Assembly (NCBI GenBank): GCA_007695095.1
Contig: REEL01000116.1
Location: 1 to 49,318 of the forward strand
Reading direction: 5' to 3'
Source of the DNA: Chitinophagaceae bacterium
Lineage (GTDB): Bacteria > Bacteroidota > Bacteroidia > Chitinophagales > REEL01
DNA length: 49,318 bases
The position numbers and the translations under genes were made by a program. The notes beneath the pieces were generated by a model. That model was not told the DNA's origin, ran no database searches, and saw only the letters and a list, made by a program, of their open reading frames with translations. Shown piece after piece: positions 42,554-49,318 of this stretch (positions within the stretch are counted from its first letter, which is position 1; the number at the start of each line of letters is the position of its first letter).

Positions 42554-43654
42554 CTATTTTAGTTGTAAGGTTGATACGATAGGATAGTGGTCTGAATATT
42601 TAATTTTTTTCACTTTATAATCAACTATTTGCCATTCTAACGAAGAGCTTATGTAATCAATTCTGAAAAAAGGAGGAAAACTTTTTATAGTATACGGAAA
42701 AAAACTATTTCCTGAAAGGGCAGTGTCATAGAGCTTATTATGAATTGTGGTGTAGGTTGAAGAGCCCGGAATGTCATTCATGTCACCGGCAGCTATTACG
42801 GGATATTTTTTTTGATCCAGGTGATTGGATACTATTTTAGCTTGTTTCATTTTTTCTTTCATGGAAGGAAGCATATGTAAAATAATAGGTTTCATGTTTT
42901 TAAACCACCAATTTACTTTTCTATAATTTTGATTTGCATCTAATTGAAACCGACTTCCTAATTTATAGGATTCTAAATGGTAGTTAAACAAATAAATTTT
43001 TTCATTAGTGTTTATCTGTGCATTTAAAATTTGAAGGCCATTTGTATTTGCTTCTTTTTTGGTGCTTTGAAAGGGTACAAATAATTCTTTTTCCAGCGGA
43101 AACCGACTAAAAACAGCCAGTCCCCATTGATGTCCTTTTCTATTGGTTAGGGTTGGTGAAAAAGCAAAGTGATTATAGTTGAGTTTGTCTTGTAAATAGG
43201 CAATGTTGTTTAGTGCTCCGTCAAAAGTTGTGAAAAAATCCTGAAAAAACAGGATGTCCGGATCTTCAGATTTGATAAAAGCCATTATGCTGTCTCTGAT
43301 TTCGATATTCATATCCCAGGAGTAAAGTCCGAAATTATTGACATTATAAGACATCACTTTTATGGCATTTTCGCTCTTTTGAACACTACCGCTAAGATTT
43401 ACAGAAATGAAAAAACGACTTTGTGCTAAAAATAAAAAAAGCATCAAAAAGGCAGCAATTTTGAAATGAGACTTTGTACTTAAAAACACTACAATCAGGG
43501 AGCTAATTATGGCGGGAAACAGCAGATAGGGGAAAGCAAAATACAGTAAATCACTGATAGCGATATGTTGAGGCGATATTAAACTTCCACTAAGACATAA
43601 GAGCGTAAGCAATTGAAAGAGAAGGCAAAGAAATATAAGGATTTTTTTAAGCAT
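42554..43654 (-). CDS. EEP-family (endonuclease/exonuclease/phosphatase) membrane protein
   Basis: A 366-residue protein with three N-terminal membrane helices (about 4-25, 35-60 and 65-88), then an EEP domain (about 95-366). Motifs are MSYNVNNFG, GDMNDIPGSSTY, FRIDYI and SDHYPIV. The usual metal-binding Glu in the second motif (QE) is Asp here (FFQDFF). The domain may face the periplasm. Substrates in this family range from nucleic acid to phospholipid or phosphoinositide-like molecules; I cannot choose. It is 18 bp after the acidic hypothetical gene. Confidence 0.85.
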   Translation of the reverse strand: MLKKILIFLCLLFQLLTLLCLSGSLISPQHIAISDLLYFAFPYLLFPAIISSLIVVFLSTKSHFKIAAFLMLFLFLAQSRFFISVNLSGSVQKSENAIKVMSYNVNNFGLYSWDMNIEIRDSIMAFIKSEDPDILFFQDFFTTFDGALNNIAYLQDKLNYNHFAFSPTLTNRKGHQWGLAVFSRFPLEKELFVPFQSTKKEANTNGLQILNAQINTNEKIYLFNYHLESYKLGSRFQLDANQNYRKVNWWFKNMKPIILHMLPSMKEKMKQAKIVSNHLDQKKYPVIAAGDMNDIPGSSTYTTIHNKLYDTALSGNSFFPYTIKSFPPFFRIDYISSSLEWQIVDYKVKKIKYSDHYPIVSTLQLK

Positions 43655-43672
43655 GGCAGATTTTTCCCGACT

Positions 43673-44515
43673 TTAGGCCGGAAAATTAAAACCGGGAATG
43701 CTTACTTTACAAATTGTCCAAAAATCAAATTCATTTTTTTCCAGTTTAAAAGTCGCGTCACCGGTAAAAACAGACTTTTCATTTTGCAAAGTAGTTTCAT
43801 TTTTAAAAGTAATGCTATAGTCAATATTATAAAGCGCTTCTGATATGTTCCGATCAATAGTTAAAGAATGCAGATTGAATTTATACAGTTCAAAGTCAAT
43901 AATTTCTTCTTTTTTATTTTTTAATAAGTTCACAAATTCGCCGGCGGTTAAAGCAATATCAGAGCCAACTTCAATTTTTTCACTAAAAAAATCATCTTCA
44001 ATTTGAAGTTCTTTTATAAAAAATCTATCTAAAAACTCTTCAATCATTTCTCTGATTTCATCATGCTCATCGGGGTAGAAATCTTCATATCGAAAATGTG
44101 AGAAAAATCCTTTCAGCTCATCTTTCGGGATTTTTATGTTAAAAAGATCTTCCGTTATAAAACGATACATTTCTCTTTTTGAAACTTTAAAAGAGGGGTC
44201 GATTATAATTTTGTGTGTTAAAAGATAGTCTGTTAAGTCCCGTAGCATATCTTTTAAATCTTCATCACTAATATTTTCTACATTTTCAAAATCCGGTTGG
44301 TCAATGTAATCATACAAGCGAACCATATTGTTTTTTTCTTGATTTTCTTCATCAGACTTCAAAGACTTCAGCAACAGGTTTTCAACTTCTACCGGCAAAT
44401 TTTCAATTTCAGGCATTTCATTACCTAACTTCTCCTGCAGCTCCAGTCGAAGGAGTTCGTTTTCAAGCTTTAATTGCTTGTCTTTTGGCGTAGTATTCTT
44501 ATTCTCTGACTGCAT
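43673..44515 (-). CDS. hypothetical acidic protein
   Basis: I do not recognise this 280-residue protein. It has a helical, charged N-terminus (about 1-60, LKLENELLRLELQEKLGN), then a very acidic region (about 60-175, with ISDEDLKDMLRDLTDYLLTH and EHDEIREMIEEFLDRFF). The C-terminal part (about 205-280) is strand-rich, ending VFTGDATFKLEKNEFDFWTI. There is no signal peptide or membrane helix, so it is probably cytoplasmic. No catalytic motif stands out. It is 18 bp upstream of the EEP membrane protein gene and probably shares its transcript. Confidence 0.75.
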   Translation of the reverse strand: MQSENKNTTPKDKQLKLENELLRLELQEKLGNEMPEIENLPVEVENLLLKSLKSDEENQEKNNMVRLYDYIDQPDFENVENISDEDLKDMLRDLTDYLLTHKIIIDPSFKVSKREMYRFITEDLFNIKIPKDELKGFFSHFRYEDFYPDEHDEIREMIEEFLDRFFIKELQIEDDFFSEKIEVGSDIALTAGEFVNLLKNKKEEIIDFELYKFNLHSLTIDRNISEALYNIDYSITFKNETTLQNEKSVFTGDATFKLEKNEFDFWTICKVSIPGFNFPA

Positions 44516-44630
44516 GAGTTTTAAATTAAATTTTAGACTTTTCAGTTTTTAAAATTATTCAAACGAGTAAACAAGGATAAATATAAAAACAAATTTTAAA
44601 GAATGAATGAACCTTTCTTTTTTTTAATTA

Positions 44631-45548
44631 TCAATCTTTATTTCCGGATAAAAAGTTTTCTATAAACGGATATACATCTTCTTTTGCTTCTTTGCCGGTA
44701 AGGATGTCAATGTGGCCATAGTTTTTTTTGAAACCGTCAGCTTTGCCAATCTTTTTAAAAATGGTGTTTTTCTGATCTGTTTCATTAATTAGTCTGATTA
44801 CATCTTTTGGATTCCCCAAGACTTTATCATTGCTGCCTGTGATGTATAATGAAGGCGGTAGCTTTATTTTTCGGAGTGCATCTGCATAGTTAAACTTATT
44901 CCCCGGATGCATCCATTCAGTTTCATTAATCCAACGGGTAATTTCTTCGTATGACTTTTTTGTTTCTTTATCACTCCCCATTCCCCCCGGCAGTTTATCG
45001 GGTAAAAAGCCTTTTTTTGAAATCAGGGATTTGAAATAAAAATTCCAAAAGAAGTCTATATAAAGCAATTTCTTTAAATTTTTTGTACCAATATATCTTT
45101 TAGTACCTATAAAAACCATTTTCTTCGGAAAGTGATCTTGCGGACAGTCAGCCAGATAAGCCAGCATTAAAACTCCTCCCCATGAATGGGCTAACCAGCT
45201 GATTTCTTTTATTTGAAATTCATTTTTCAGGTAATTAATCATAAAGGGAAAATCATCTTCTAAGACATCAAAATGTCCGAAATCAGAATCTTTATTTATA
45301 GTTGGTGTGCTTTGGCCTCTTCCTCTCAGGTCAGGAATGAAAACATCATACCCTTTTTCTGCAAGATAGGGGCCTAATCCTTTACCGGAATTGGAATAGA
45401 AAATCTTTCCGTTTTCAATTGAACCATGTAACATCAACAGGGCTTTTGCGTTATTTTCTTTTCGAAATCTCTTTAGATGAAGCTTATAGCCATTCGGATG
45501 GTCTAAAAAAATAGACTCGCTAATTATATGTTTATTATTTTTGTTCAA
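44631..45548 (-). CDS. alpha/beta hydrolase, lysophospholipase/monoglyceride-lipase-like
   Basis: A 305-residue cytoplasmic hydrolase. LHGSIENGKIF forms the oxyanion region, DLRGRGQS is the typical loop, Ser122 in AHSWGG is the nucleophile, Asp lies in TGSNDKVLG and His in YGHIDIL. The pattern HGS..G, DLRGRG, HSWGG fits the Hydrolase-4 or lysophospholipase group, acting on lipid or other esters. The start is TTG 45548; no ATG fits. It is divergent from the barrel gene at 45633. Confidence 0.86.
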   Translation of the reverse strand: MNKNNKHIISESIFLDHPNGYKLHLKRFRKENNAKALLMLHGSIENGKIFYSNSGKGLGPYLAEKGYDVFIPDLRGRGQSTPTINKDSDFGHFDVLEDDFPFMINYLKNEFQIKEISWLAHSWGGVLMLAYLADCPQDHFPKKMVFIGTKRYIGTKNLKKLLYIDFFWNFYFKSLISKKGFLPDKLPGGMGSDKETKKSYEEITRWINETEWMHPGNKFNYADALRKIKLPPSLYITGSNDKVLGNPKDVIRLINETDQKNTIFKKIGKADGFKKNYGHIDILTGKEAKEDVYPFIENFLSGNKD

Positions 45549-45632
45549 AAGGATATAATTTTTAAGTTTTTAATGAAAAGCTTGAGTTTTCAGGGTGTGA
45601 AATTAGCTATCTTTCAGTTTTAAAAAAGATAA

Positions 45633-46358
45633 ATGCAGATTAAATTTAAATACATAATGAGCAGAATCGGAATCATGGCGATTTTCTTGCTTATTTTTTT
45701 AGGAAAAACCTATTCACAGAGTCATGAATGGGAAACAGAGGGTGCTTCTTTCGGATTTCAAATACAGCCAATTATACCAAATGATATGTTTCGTTTCAGG
45801 GGTGAAACCCGAAATGTTCAGGGAACAGATTTTAGTTTGAACCCCAATCCGGGTTATGTTGCCGGAGCTGTAATTCGCTTTGGGGTACATAGAAGATTTA
45901 CCTTGGAAACCGGGATAAACTATGTTAGAAGACCTTATGAAGCTATCATTGAAACAGATGGAGATACCTATCGATTAGATTTAAGAATAATTTCTTACGA
46001 GCTGCCTTTATCTGCTACATATCATGTGAGATTAGGCCAACAACTTTATTTAACCAGTACGGCCGGTTTGAGTTTGTATTTTTTACCCAGCAATTTATTT
46101 GTAGGTGAAAACCCTGCTTCGATAGCTGCAGCCAGAAGAAATTGGTTTACTCCATCTGCAAAAGCCGCTACAGGATTTGAATACCGCACCGAAAATAGTG
46201 GTTATTTTTATATAGGACCTTCCTATCAGTTTTTTTTCCGGGACTTATATCTGACTGAGATTGAATTTCGTAGAAACGGAGATTCTGTTACGAATCGTTT
46301 TTTTATAAGTGGCGAGTATTTTGGCTTGATTTTTCGATATACCTTTCCCACCGGGTAG
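45633..46358 (+). CDS. outer-membrane beta-barrel (porin-like) protein
   Basis: A 241-residue protein with a signal peptide (about 1-29, ending TYSQS), which could also begin at Met9. The remainder is alternating strands with GFQIQPIIPNDMFRF, GAVIRFGVHRRFTLETGINYVRR, YELPLSATYHVRL and FGLIFRYTF at the end. This is a small Bacteroidota barrel of the PorT/outer-membrane-beta-barrel type; specific role unknown. An imperfect -7 box (TATCTTTC, 45608-45615) is upstream. A DUF3078 gene follows. Confidence 0.82.
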   Translation: MQIKFKYIMSRIGIMAIFLLIFLGKTYSQSHEWETEGASFGFQIQPIIPNDMFRFRGETRNVQGTDFSLNPNPGYVAGAVIRFGVHRRFTLETGINYVRRPYEAIIETDGDTYRLDLRIISYELPLSATYHVRLGQQLYLTSTAGLSLYFLPSNLFVGENPASIAAARRNWFTPSAKAATGFEYRTENSGYFYIGPSYQFFFRDLYLTEIEFRRNGDSVTNRFFISGEYFGLIFRYTFPTG

Positions 46359-46375
46359 TATTTTTTAGTTTTTTT

Positions 46376-46383
46376 TAACTTTG
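46376..46383 (+). promoter_or_regulatory. -7 element TAACTTTG before the DUF3078 gene
   Basis: An exact TAnnTTTG match 11 bp before the ATG at 46395, implying a leader of only a few bases. No TTG at the normal spacing. Confidence 0.4.
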
Positions 46384-46394
46384 CCGAAAAAAAC

Positions 46395-47303
46395 ATGAAA
46401 AATTACAAGCTTTTATCTCTAATTGTACTATTCAGTTTCTTTACTACTTTATCATTATTTGCTCAGGATAATGATGCAGAACAAGATACAACCTATTGGG
46501 AAACCTCCGGATTTGTGAATATTAACTTTAATCAGGTTAGCTACAGCCAATGGGCAGGCGGAGGTGATAATTCTTTATCTCTAACAGGTATTGCTAACTT
46601 TAAGGCTGAATACAGAAGAGAAAGAATTGAATGGAAAAACTTTTTAGAGTTATCTTACGGCATACTTAGAACGGATCAAGATTTGAGAAAGAATGAAGAC
46701 AGAATTCATGTTATCTCACAGTTGGGATATGATATAAATGATAAGTTCAGCTATAATTTGCTTTTCGATTTTAAAACGCAGTTTACAAAAGGCTTTAATT
46801 ATCCGAATGATTCGGTGGCTATTTCAGATTTCATGTCACCGGCAAGTGTATTGTTGGCGTTGGGTATTTTATATGAGCCTGCTCCGTTTTTTTCAGTTTC
46901 ACTATCTCCAGCAGCCGGGAAAGCGACTTTAGTGTTAAATGATGATATAGATGAGACTATTTATGGTTTAGACGAAGGCGAAAACGTTCGTTATGAATTT
47001 GGAGCATCTTTAGTAGCCACTTTTGATGCAGATATTTTTGAAAATGTTAACCTACGTTCCAGGCTGGAGCTTTTTAATAATTACACCAATCCGGTGGTTG
47101 AAAACAGAGGAAACATAGATGTTAACTGGGAGTCTCGCCTGAATATGAAGATTAATAGTTTCCTGACGGCTTCCATTTTGGCGCACCTTTTATATGATCA
47201 CGATATAGATGTACCAAAAGTGGATGATGATGGAAATGACTATATGGGAAAAGGTTTACAGTTTAAACAATCCTTAGGAATTGGCTTGTCATTCAGCTTT
47301 TAG
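46395..47303 (+). CDS. DUF3078-family outer-membrane protein
   Basis: A 302-residue exported protein with a signal peptide (about 1-24, ending LFAQ). It has WETSGFVNINFNQVSYSQWA followed by GGGDNSLSLTGIANFKAEYR, the DUF3078 hallmark, then barrel-type strands to the end (QSLGIGLSFSF). The family is widespread in Bacteroidota, probably an outer-membrane barrel, with no proven function. It follows the porin-like gene on the same strand, with its own -7 box, and converges on nadK. Confidence 0.87.
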   Translation: MKNYKLLSLIVLFSFFTTLSLFAQDNDAEQDTTYWETSGFVNINFNQVSYSQWAGGGDNSLSLTGIANFKAEYRRERIEWKNFLELSYGILRTDQDLRKNEDRIHVISQLGYDINDKFSYNLLFDFKTQFTKGFNYPNDSVAISDFMSPASVLLALGILYEPAPFFSVSLSPAAGKATLVLNDDIDETIYGLDEGENVRYEFGASLVATFDADIFENVNLRSRLELFNNYTNPVVENRGNIDVNWESRLNMKINSFLTASILAHLLYDHDIDVPKVDDDGNDYMGKGLQFKQSLGIGLSFSF

Positions 47304-47317
47304 AAAAATTAATTTAA

Positions 47318-47336
47318 TAACAGACTTTTTCTGTTA
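47318..47336. terminator. weak hairpin between DUF3078 gene and nadK
   Basis: TAACAGA and TCTGTTA pair (7 bp, loop CTTTT). It overlaps the nadK stop codon and lacks a clear T-run on either side, so its role as a terminator is uncertain. Confidence 0.3.
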
Positions 47337-48218
47337 ATTGCGTTGGTCTGCACCCCACATAAGTTTATTTCGAATTGTATTAAAGAAGCTTTTTTCTTTC
47401 AATCGGAATAAGTTTATTGCAAAATCTGCTTTACGAATTGTTAATTCAATATCTGTTTCAGCCGTTTTGTATCTGGAGTCAAGGGTGCACAAGAATCTTC
47501 CGCCACGACTTTCAATCTTCAAGCTGATGGTACTGTCATTTGGCACTATCATGGGCCTGACCGTCAGGTTGTGAGGTGCTACGGGGGTAATTACAAATGT
47601 TTTTGATGAAGGATAAATTACCGGGCCGCCACAACTCAGGCTATAGGCTGTAGAGCCGGTTGGAGTTGCAATTATCAAACCATCTGACCAATAAGAATTT
47701 AAAAGTTCCCCATCTATATAGGTATGTATAGTTATCATTGAAGAGGTATCCGTTTTATGAACGGTACATTCATTGAGCCCAAAATTTAAATTTCCAAAAA
47801 TTGGTTTACTGCTGTCTAAATGCAGTAATTCTCTTTTATCAATATTAAATGATTGATTTATTATGCTTTGTACGACGAGGCTTGTTTCTTCTTTGCTGAC
47901 GCTGGACAAGAATCCCAATCTACCTGTGTTTATGCCAATTATTGGAATCCCTGAATCCCGAATTATAGTAGTTGTATCCAGAAGGGTGCCGTCACCGCCA
48001 ATGCTTATCAAATAGTTAATCTTTTTTGATATCACATCATTATTATCATTGAAAGTGCCATGAGAAAGCTTTTCAGGCAAATGGGCACTAATTTTTTGAG
48101 AAATCTTTTTGTGCAGAAATACTTCAATATTGTTCTGACTTAATTGATGTATCAGATCCAAAAAAGTATTTTCATTCTCTTTAGTAATGTTTCTTCCGTA
48201 AATAGCTATTCTGAGCAT
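47334..48218 (-). CDS. nadK: NAD kinase
   Basis: Phosphorylates NAD to NADP. It has 294 residues. The active-site GGDGT (Asp76) is in ISIGGDGTLLDT, followed by INTGRLGFLS, HKTDTSSM, DGLIIATPTGSTAYSLSCGGP and a C-terminal strand set. The start overlaps the end of the Omp85-family gene by one base (48218), suggesting coupled expression. In several Bacteroidota nadK sits next to porG; here it is away from porG and beside another Omp85 gene. Confidence 0.95.
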   Translation of the reverse strand: MLRIAIYGRNITKENENTFLDLIHQLSQNNIEVFLHKKISQKISAHLPEKLSHGTFNDNNDVISKKINYLISIGGDGTLLDTTTIIRDSGIPIIGINTGRLGFLSSVSKEETSLVVQSIINQSFNIDKRELLHLDSSKPIFGNLNFGLNECTVHKTDTSSMITIHTYIDGELLNSYWSDGLIIATPTGSTAYSLSCGGPVIYPSSKTFVITPVAPHNLTVRPMIVPNDSTISLKIESRGGRFLCTLDSRYKTAETDIELTIRKADFAINLFRLKEKSFFNTIRNKLMWGADQRN

Positions 48219-49318
48219 TATAAATCAGTTAAAAAATGTAAATATAATCCATTTTCTCCAAGGTGATTGACAGCATATTCCACTCTCCAAACAAAATCAT
48301 AGGCTGTAACGATGTCCAGTCCTAAGCCGGCGCTCCACAATGGTTTATTAATCAAAAAATCACCGGTGTAAAAGTAATCATCATAAACATATCCGGCATC
48401 AAAAAAAGCTTTAAGATATACATTAACCGGTAATCTTTGTAGTTTGTCTAAGCCGGGAATCCAGCCATCATTTAGGTTGTAGTTGAAAATATTTTTTTTA
48501 AAATTAAACTTAAAAACCCCGTGGTGTCGGCCATCTATGACATAAAATTCATAGCCTCTTACCAAATCTTTTAAGAAACCGAGTGAACTTTGATTCAGAT
48601 ACGGTTGCTCTCTCGGGAGCGAAAATTTTGTTCTCAGTTGAGTTGAAATATAGAAACCGCTACCCAGATTTAAAAACTGACTGTAAACACCAAAAAGTTC
48701 AGTCATAAAGGTTTCAGACATTAATCCTAAACCGGATTGTTTTAGCCGGACTTCCCACATGCTGCCTTCTGTTGCGTAAATTTTTCTGTCCCGTTTGTCA
48801 TTTCGATAATATAGGGATGCGCTCAGAAATCTTTGACGATTCTTTCCGGTTTCTAAAAAATTGTCATTTAGCTTAACAATAGTATCCGTCACCTGATTAT
48901 CATTATAGCTGATTCCGGCACCAAATTCACTTATGTGGGCCGCTCTGTACGTTAGAAACAAATCTGTTTGAATAAAATTTATTGCATATTCCGGCAGTCT
49001 GTGAAAGATCTGCTTATGATTTTCCGCGGAAGTAAAAACCTCCCGGTTGCTTTGCCAGGAAGCATTTACAAAGGCTCCAAAATTTCTTTTTTTTCCAAAA
49101 CCCGGGATGGTATAACTGAGCTCCAGTTTTCGGTTAAATCCGAGATGCCCGTTTATATGTAGTTTTTCGTTTCGGCCTCTCATATTAAAATGAGTAAAAC
49201 TGAGACCATAAATAGTTCTGGAAAATGAGCGGTTAAAATCTGTCCACCAAACATTAAAATTTCTATCTGCCAGGCGGAAGATAGGGTGTCCTAAAAAGTG
49301 CCATCTTTCTCTAAGAAT
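48218..49318 (-). CDS. Omp85-family outer-membrane protein, C-terminal part
   Basis: Only the C-terminal barrel is visible, at least 366 residues; the frame is open to the right edge (ILRERWHFLGHPIFRLADRN is upstream of the first in-window Met at 49183). The strand blocks ATEGSMWEVRLKQSG, LVRGYEFYVIDGRHHGVFKF, VNVYLKAFFDAGYV and WSAGLGLDIVTAYDFVWRVEYAVNHLGENGLYLHF match the BamA/TamA-type barrel end. POTRA domains should lie beyond the window. The LVRGY motif is the Omp85 loop-6 region. It is distinct from the BamA at 35494 and may be a TamA-like or other assembly factor. Confidence 0.82.
   Translation of the reverse strand: MLRERWHFLGHPIFRLADRNFNVWWTDFNRSFSRTIYGLSFTHFNMRGRNEKLHINGHLGFNRKLELSYTIPGFGKKRNFGAFVNASWQSNREVFTSAENHKQIFHRLPEYAINFIQTDLFLTYRAAHISEFGAGISYNDNQVTDTIVKLNDNFLETGKNRQRFLSASLYYRNDKRDRKIYATEGSMWEVRLKQSGLGLMSETFMTELFGVYSQFLNLGSGFYISTQLRTKFSLPREQPYLNQSSLGFLKDLVRGYEFYVIDGRHHGVFKFNFKKNIFNYNLNDGWIPGLDKLQRLPVNVYLKAFFDAGYVYDDYFYTGDFLINKPLWSAGLGLDIVTAYDFVWRVEYAVNHLGENGLYLHFLTDL

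Noticed and set aside
1-49318. Mobile elements, CRISPR arrays, rRNA or tRNA genes
   Set aside because: I saw no transposase, integrase, phage gene, regularly spaced repeats or RNA gene signatures; gene content is core-like throughout.

Overview
The window looks like a chromosomal segment of a Bacteroidota bacterium. It is AT-rich. Its best promoters have the lineage's TTG-N19-TAnnTTTG form, and it carries type IX secretion (T9SS) parts (PorD, PorG, a protein with a T9SS C-terminal sorting domain). It also has the order bamD-rpoZ-coaBC-porD-recN and a lipoprotein-rich envelope gene set. I cannot place it below phylum. I see no rRNA, tRNA, CRISPR array, insertion sequence or prophage.

Layout, left to right. 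(1) 1-1414: the end of a TIGR03643-type gene, a beta-carbonic anhydrase and an RRM RNA-binding protein. (2) 1596-10224, minus strand: a closely spaced cluster read from an outer-membrane barrel protein through dUTPase, a sugar nucleotidyltransferase, a TPR lipoprotein, a DUF4292 lipoprotein, an EnvC-like coiled-coil protein, TatA and GatA to exonuclease III. (3) 10573-17365: a hypothetical exported protein, a SanA-like protein, gcvH-vanZ-tonB, a second tandem tonB, a DUF1566-type exported protein and a PLP-dependent alpha-oxoamine synthase. (4) 17534-26127, plus strand: bamD-rpoZ-coaBC-porD-recN, then fabI, a small CPMC membrane protein, mtaB and lgt. (5) 26181-32817: a large T9SS cargo-like protein, a deoxyhypusine-synthase-like enzyme, pdxH and an S9 peptidase. 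(6) 32937-42500, minus strand: cysS, a glutaminyl-cyclase-like M28 lipoprotein, porG, uppS, bamA, two ompH/skp paralogs and murI, followed by a thioredoxin-fold protein. (7) 42554-49318: an EEP-family membrane protein, an acidic hypothetical protein, an alpha/beta hydrolase, a barrel protein, a DUF3078 protein, nadK and the C-terminal part of an Omp85-family barrel that runs off the right edge.

Much of the window serves the cell envelope. BamA, BamD and the Skp-like chaperones would build outer-membrane barrels. PorD and PorG belong to T9SS. Lgt and the many lipobox proteins feed the lipoprotein route, TatA moves folded proteins, UppS and MurI supply peptidoglycan precursors, and the EnvC-like protein probably controls wall hydrolases. 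A glutaminyl-cyclase-like lipoprotein directly upstream of porG suggests coupling between secretion and N-terminal cargo modification.

I did not find a clear, wholly new multi-gene system. The best leads are: the bacterial deoxyhypusine-synthase homolog with its active-site lysine kept; the tandem TonB pair with two N-terminal membrane helices; the CoaBC active-site substitutions; the duplicated Cys-containing module in the T9SS cargo protein; the CPMC mini-protein; and a GC-rich, foldable 85-nt element at 11184-11268.
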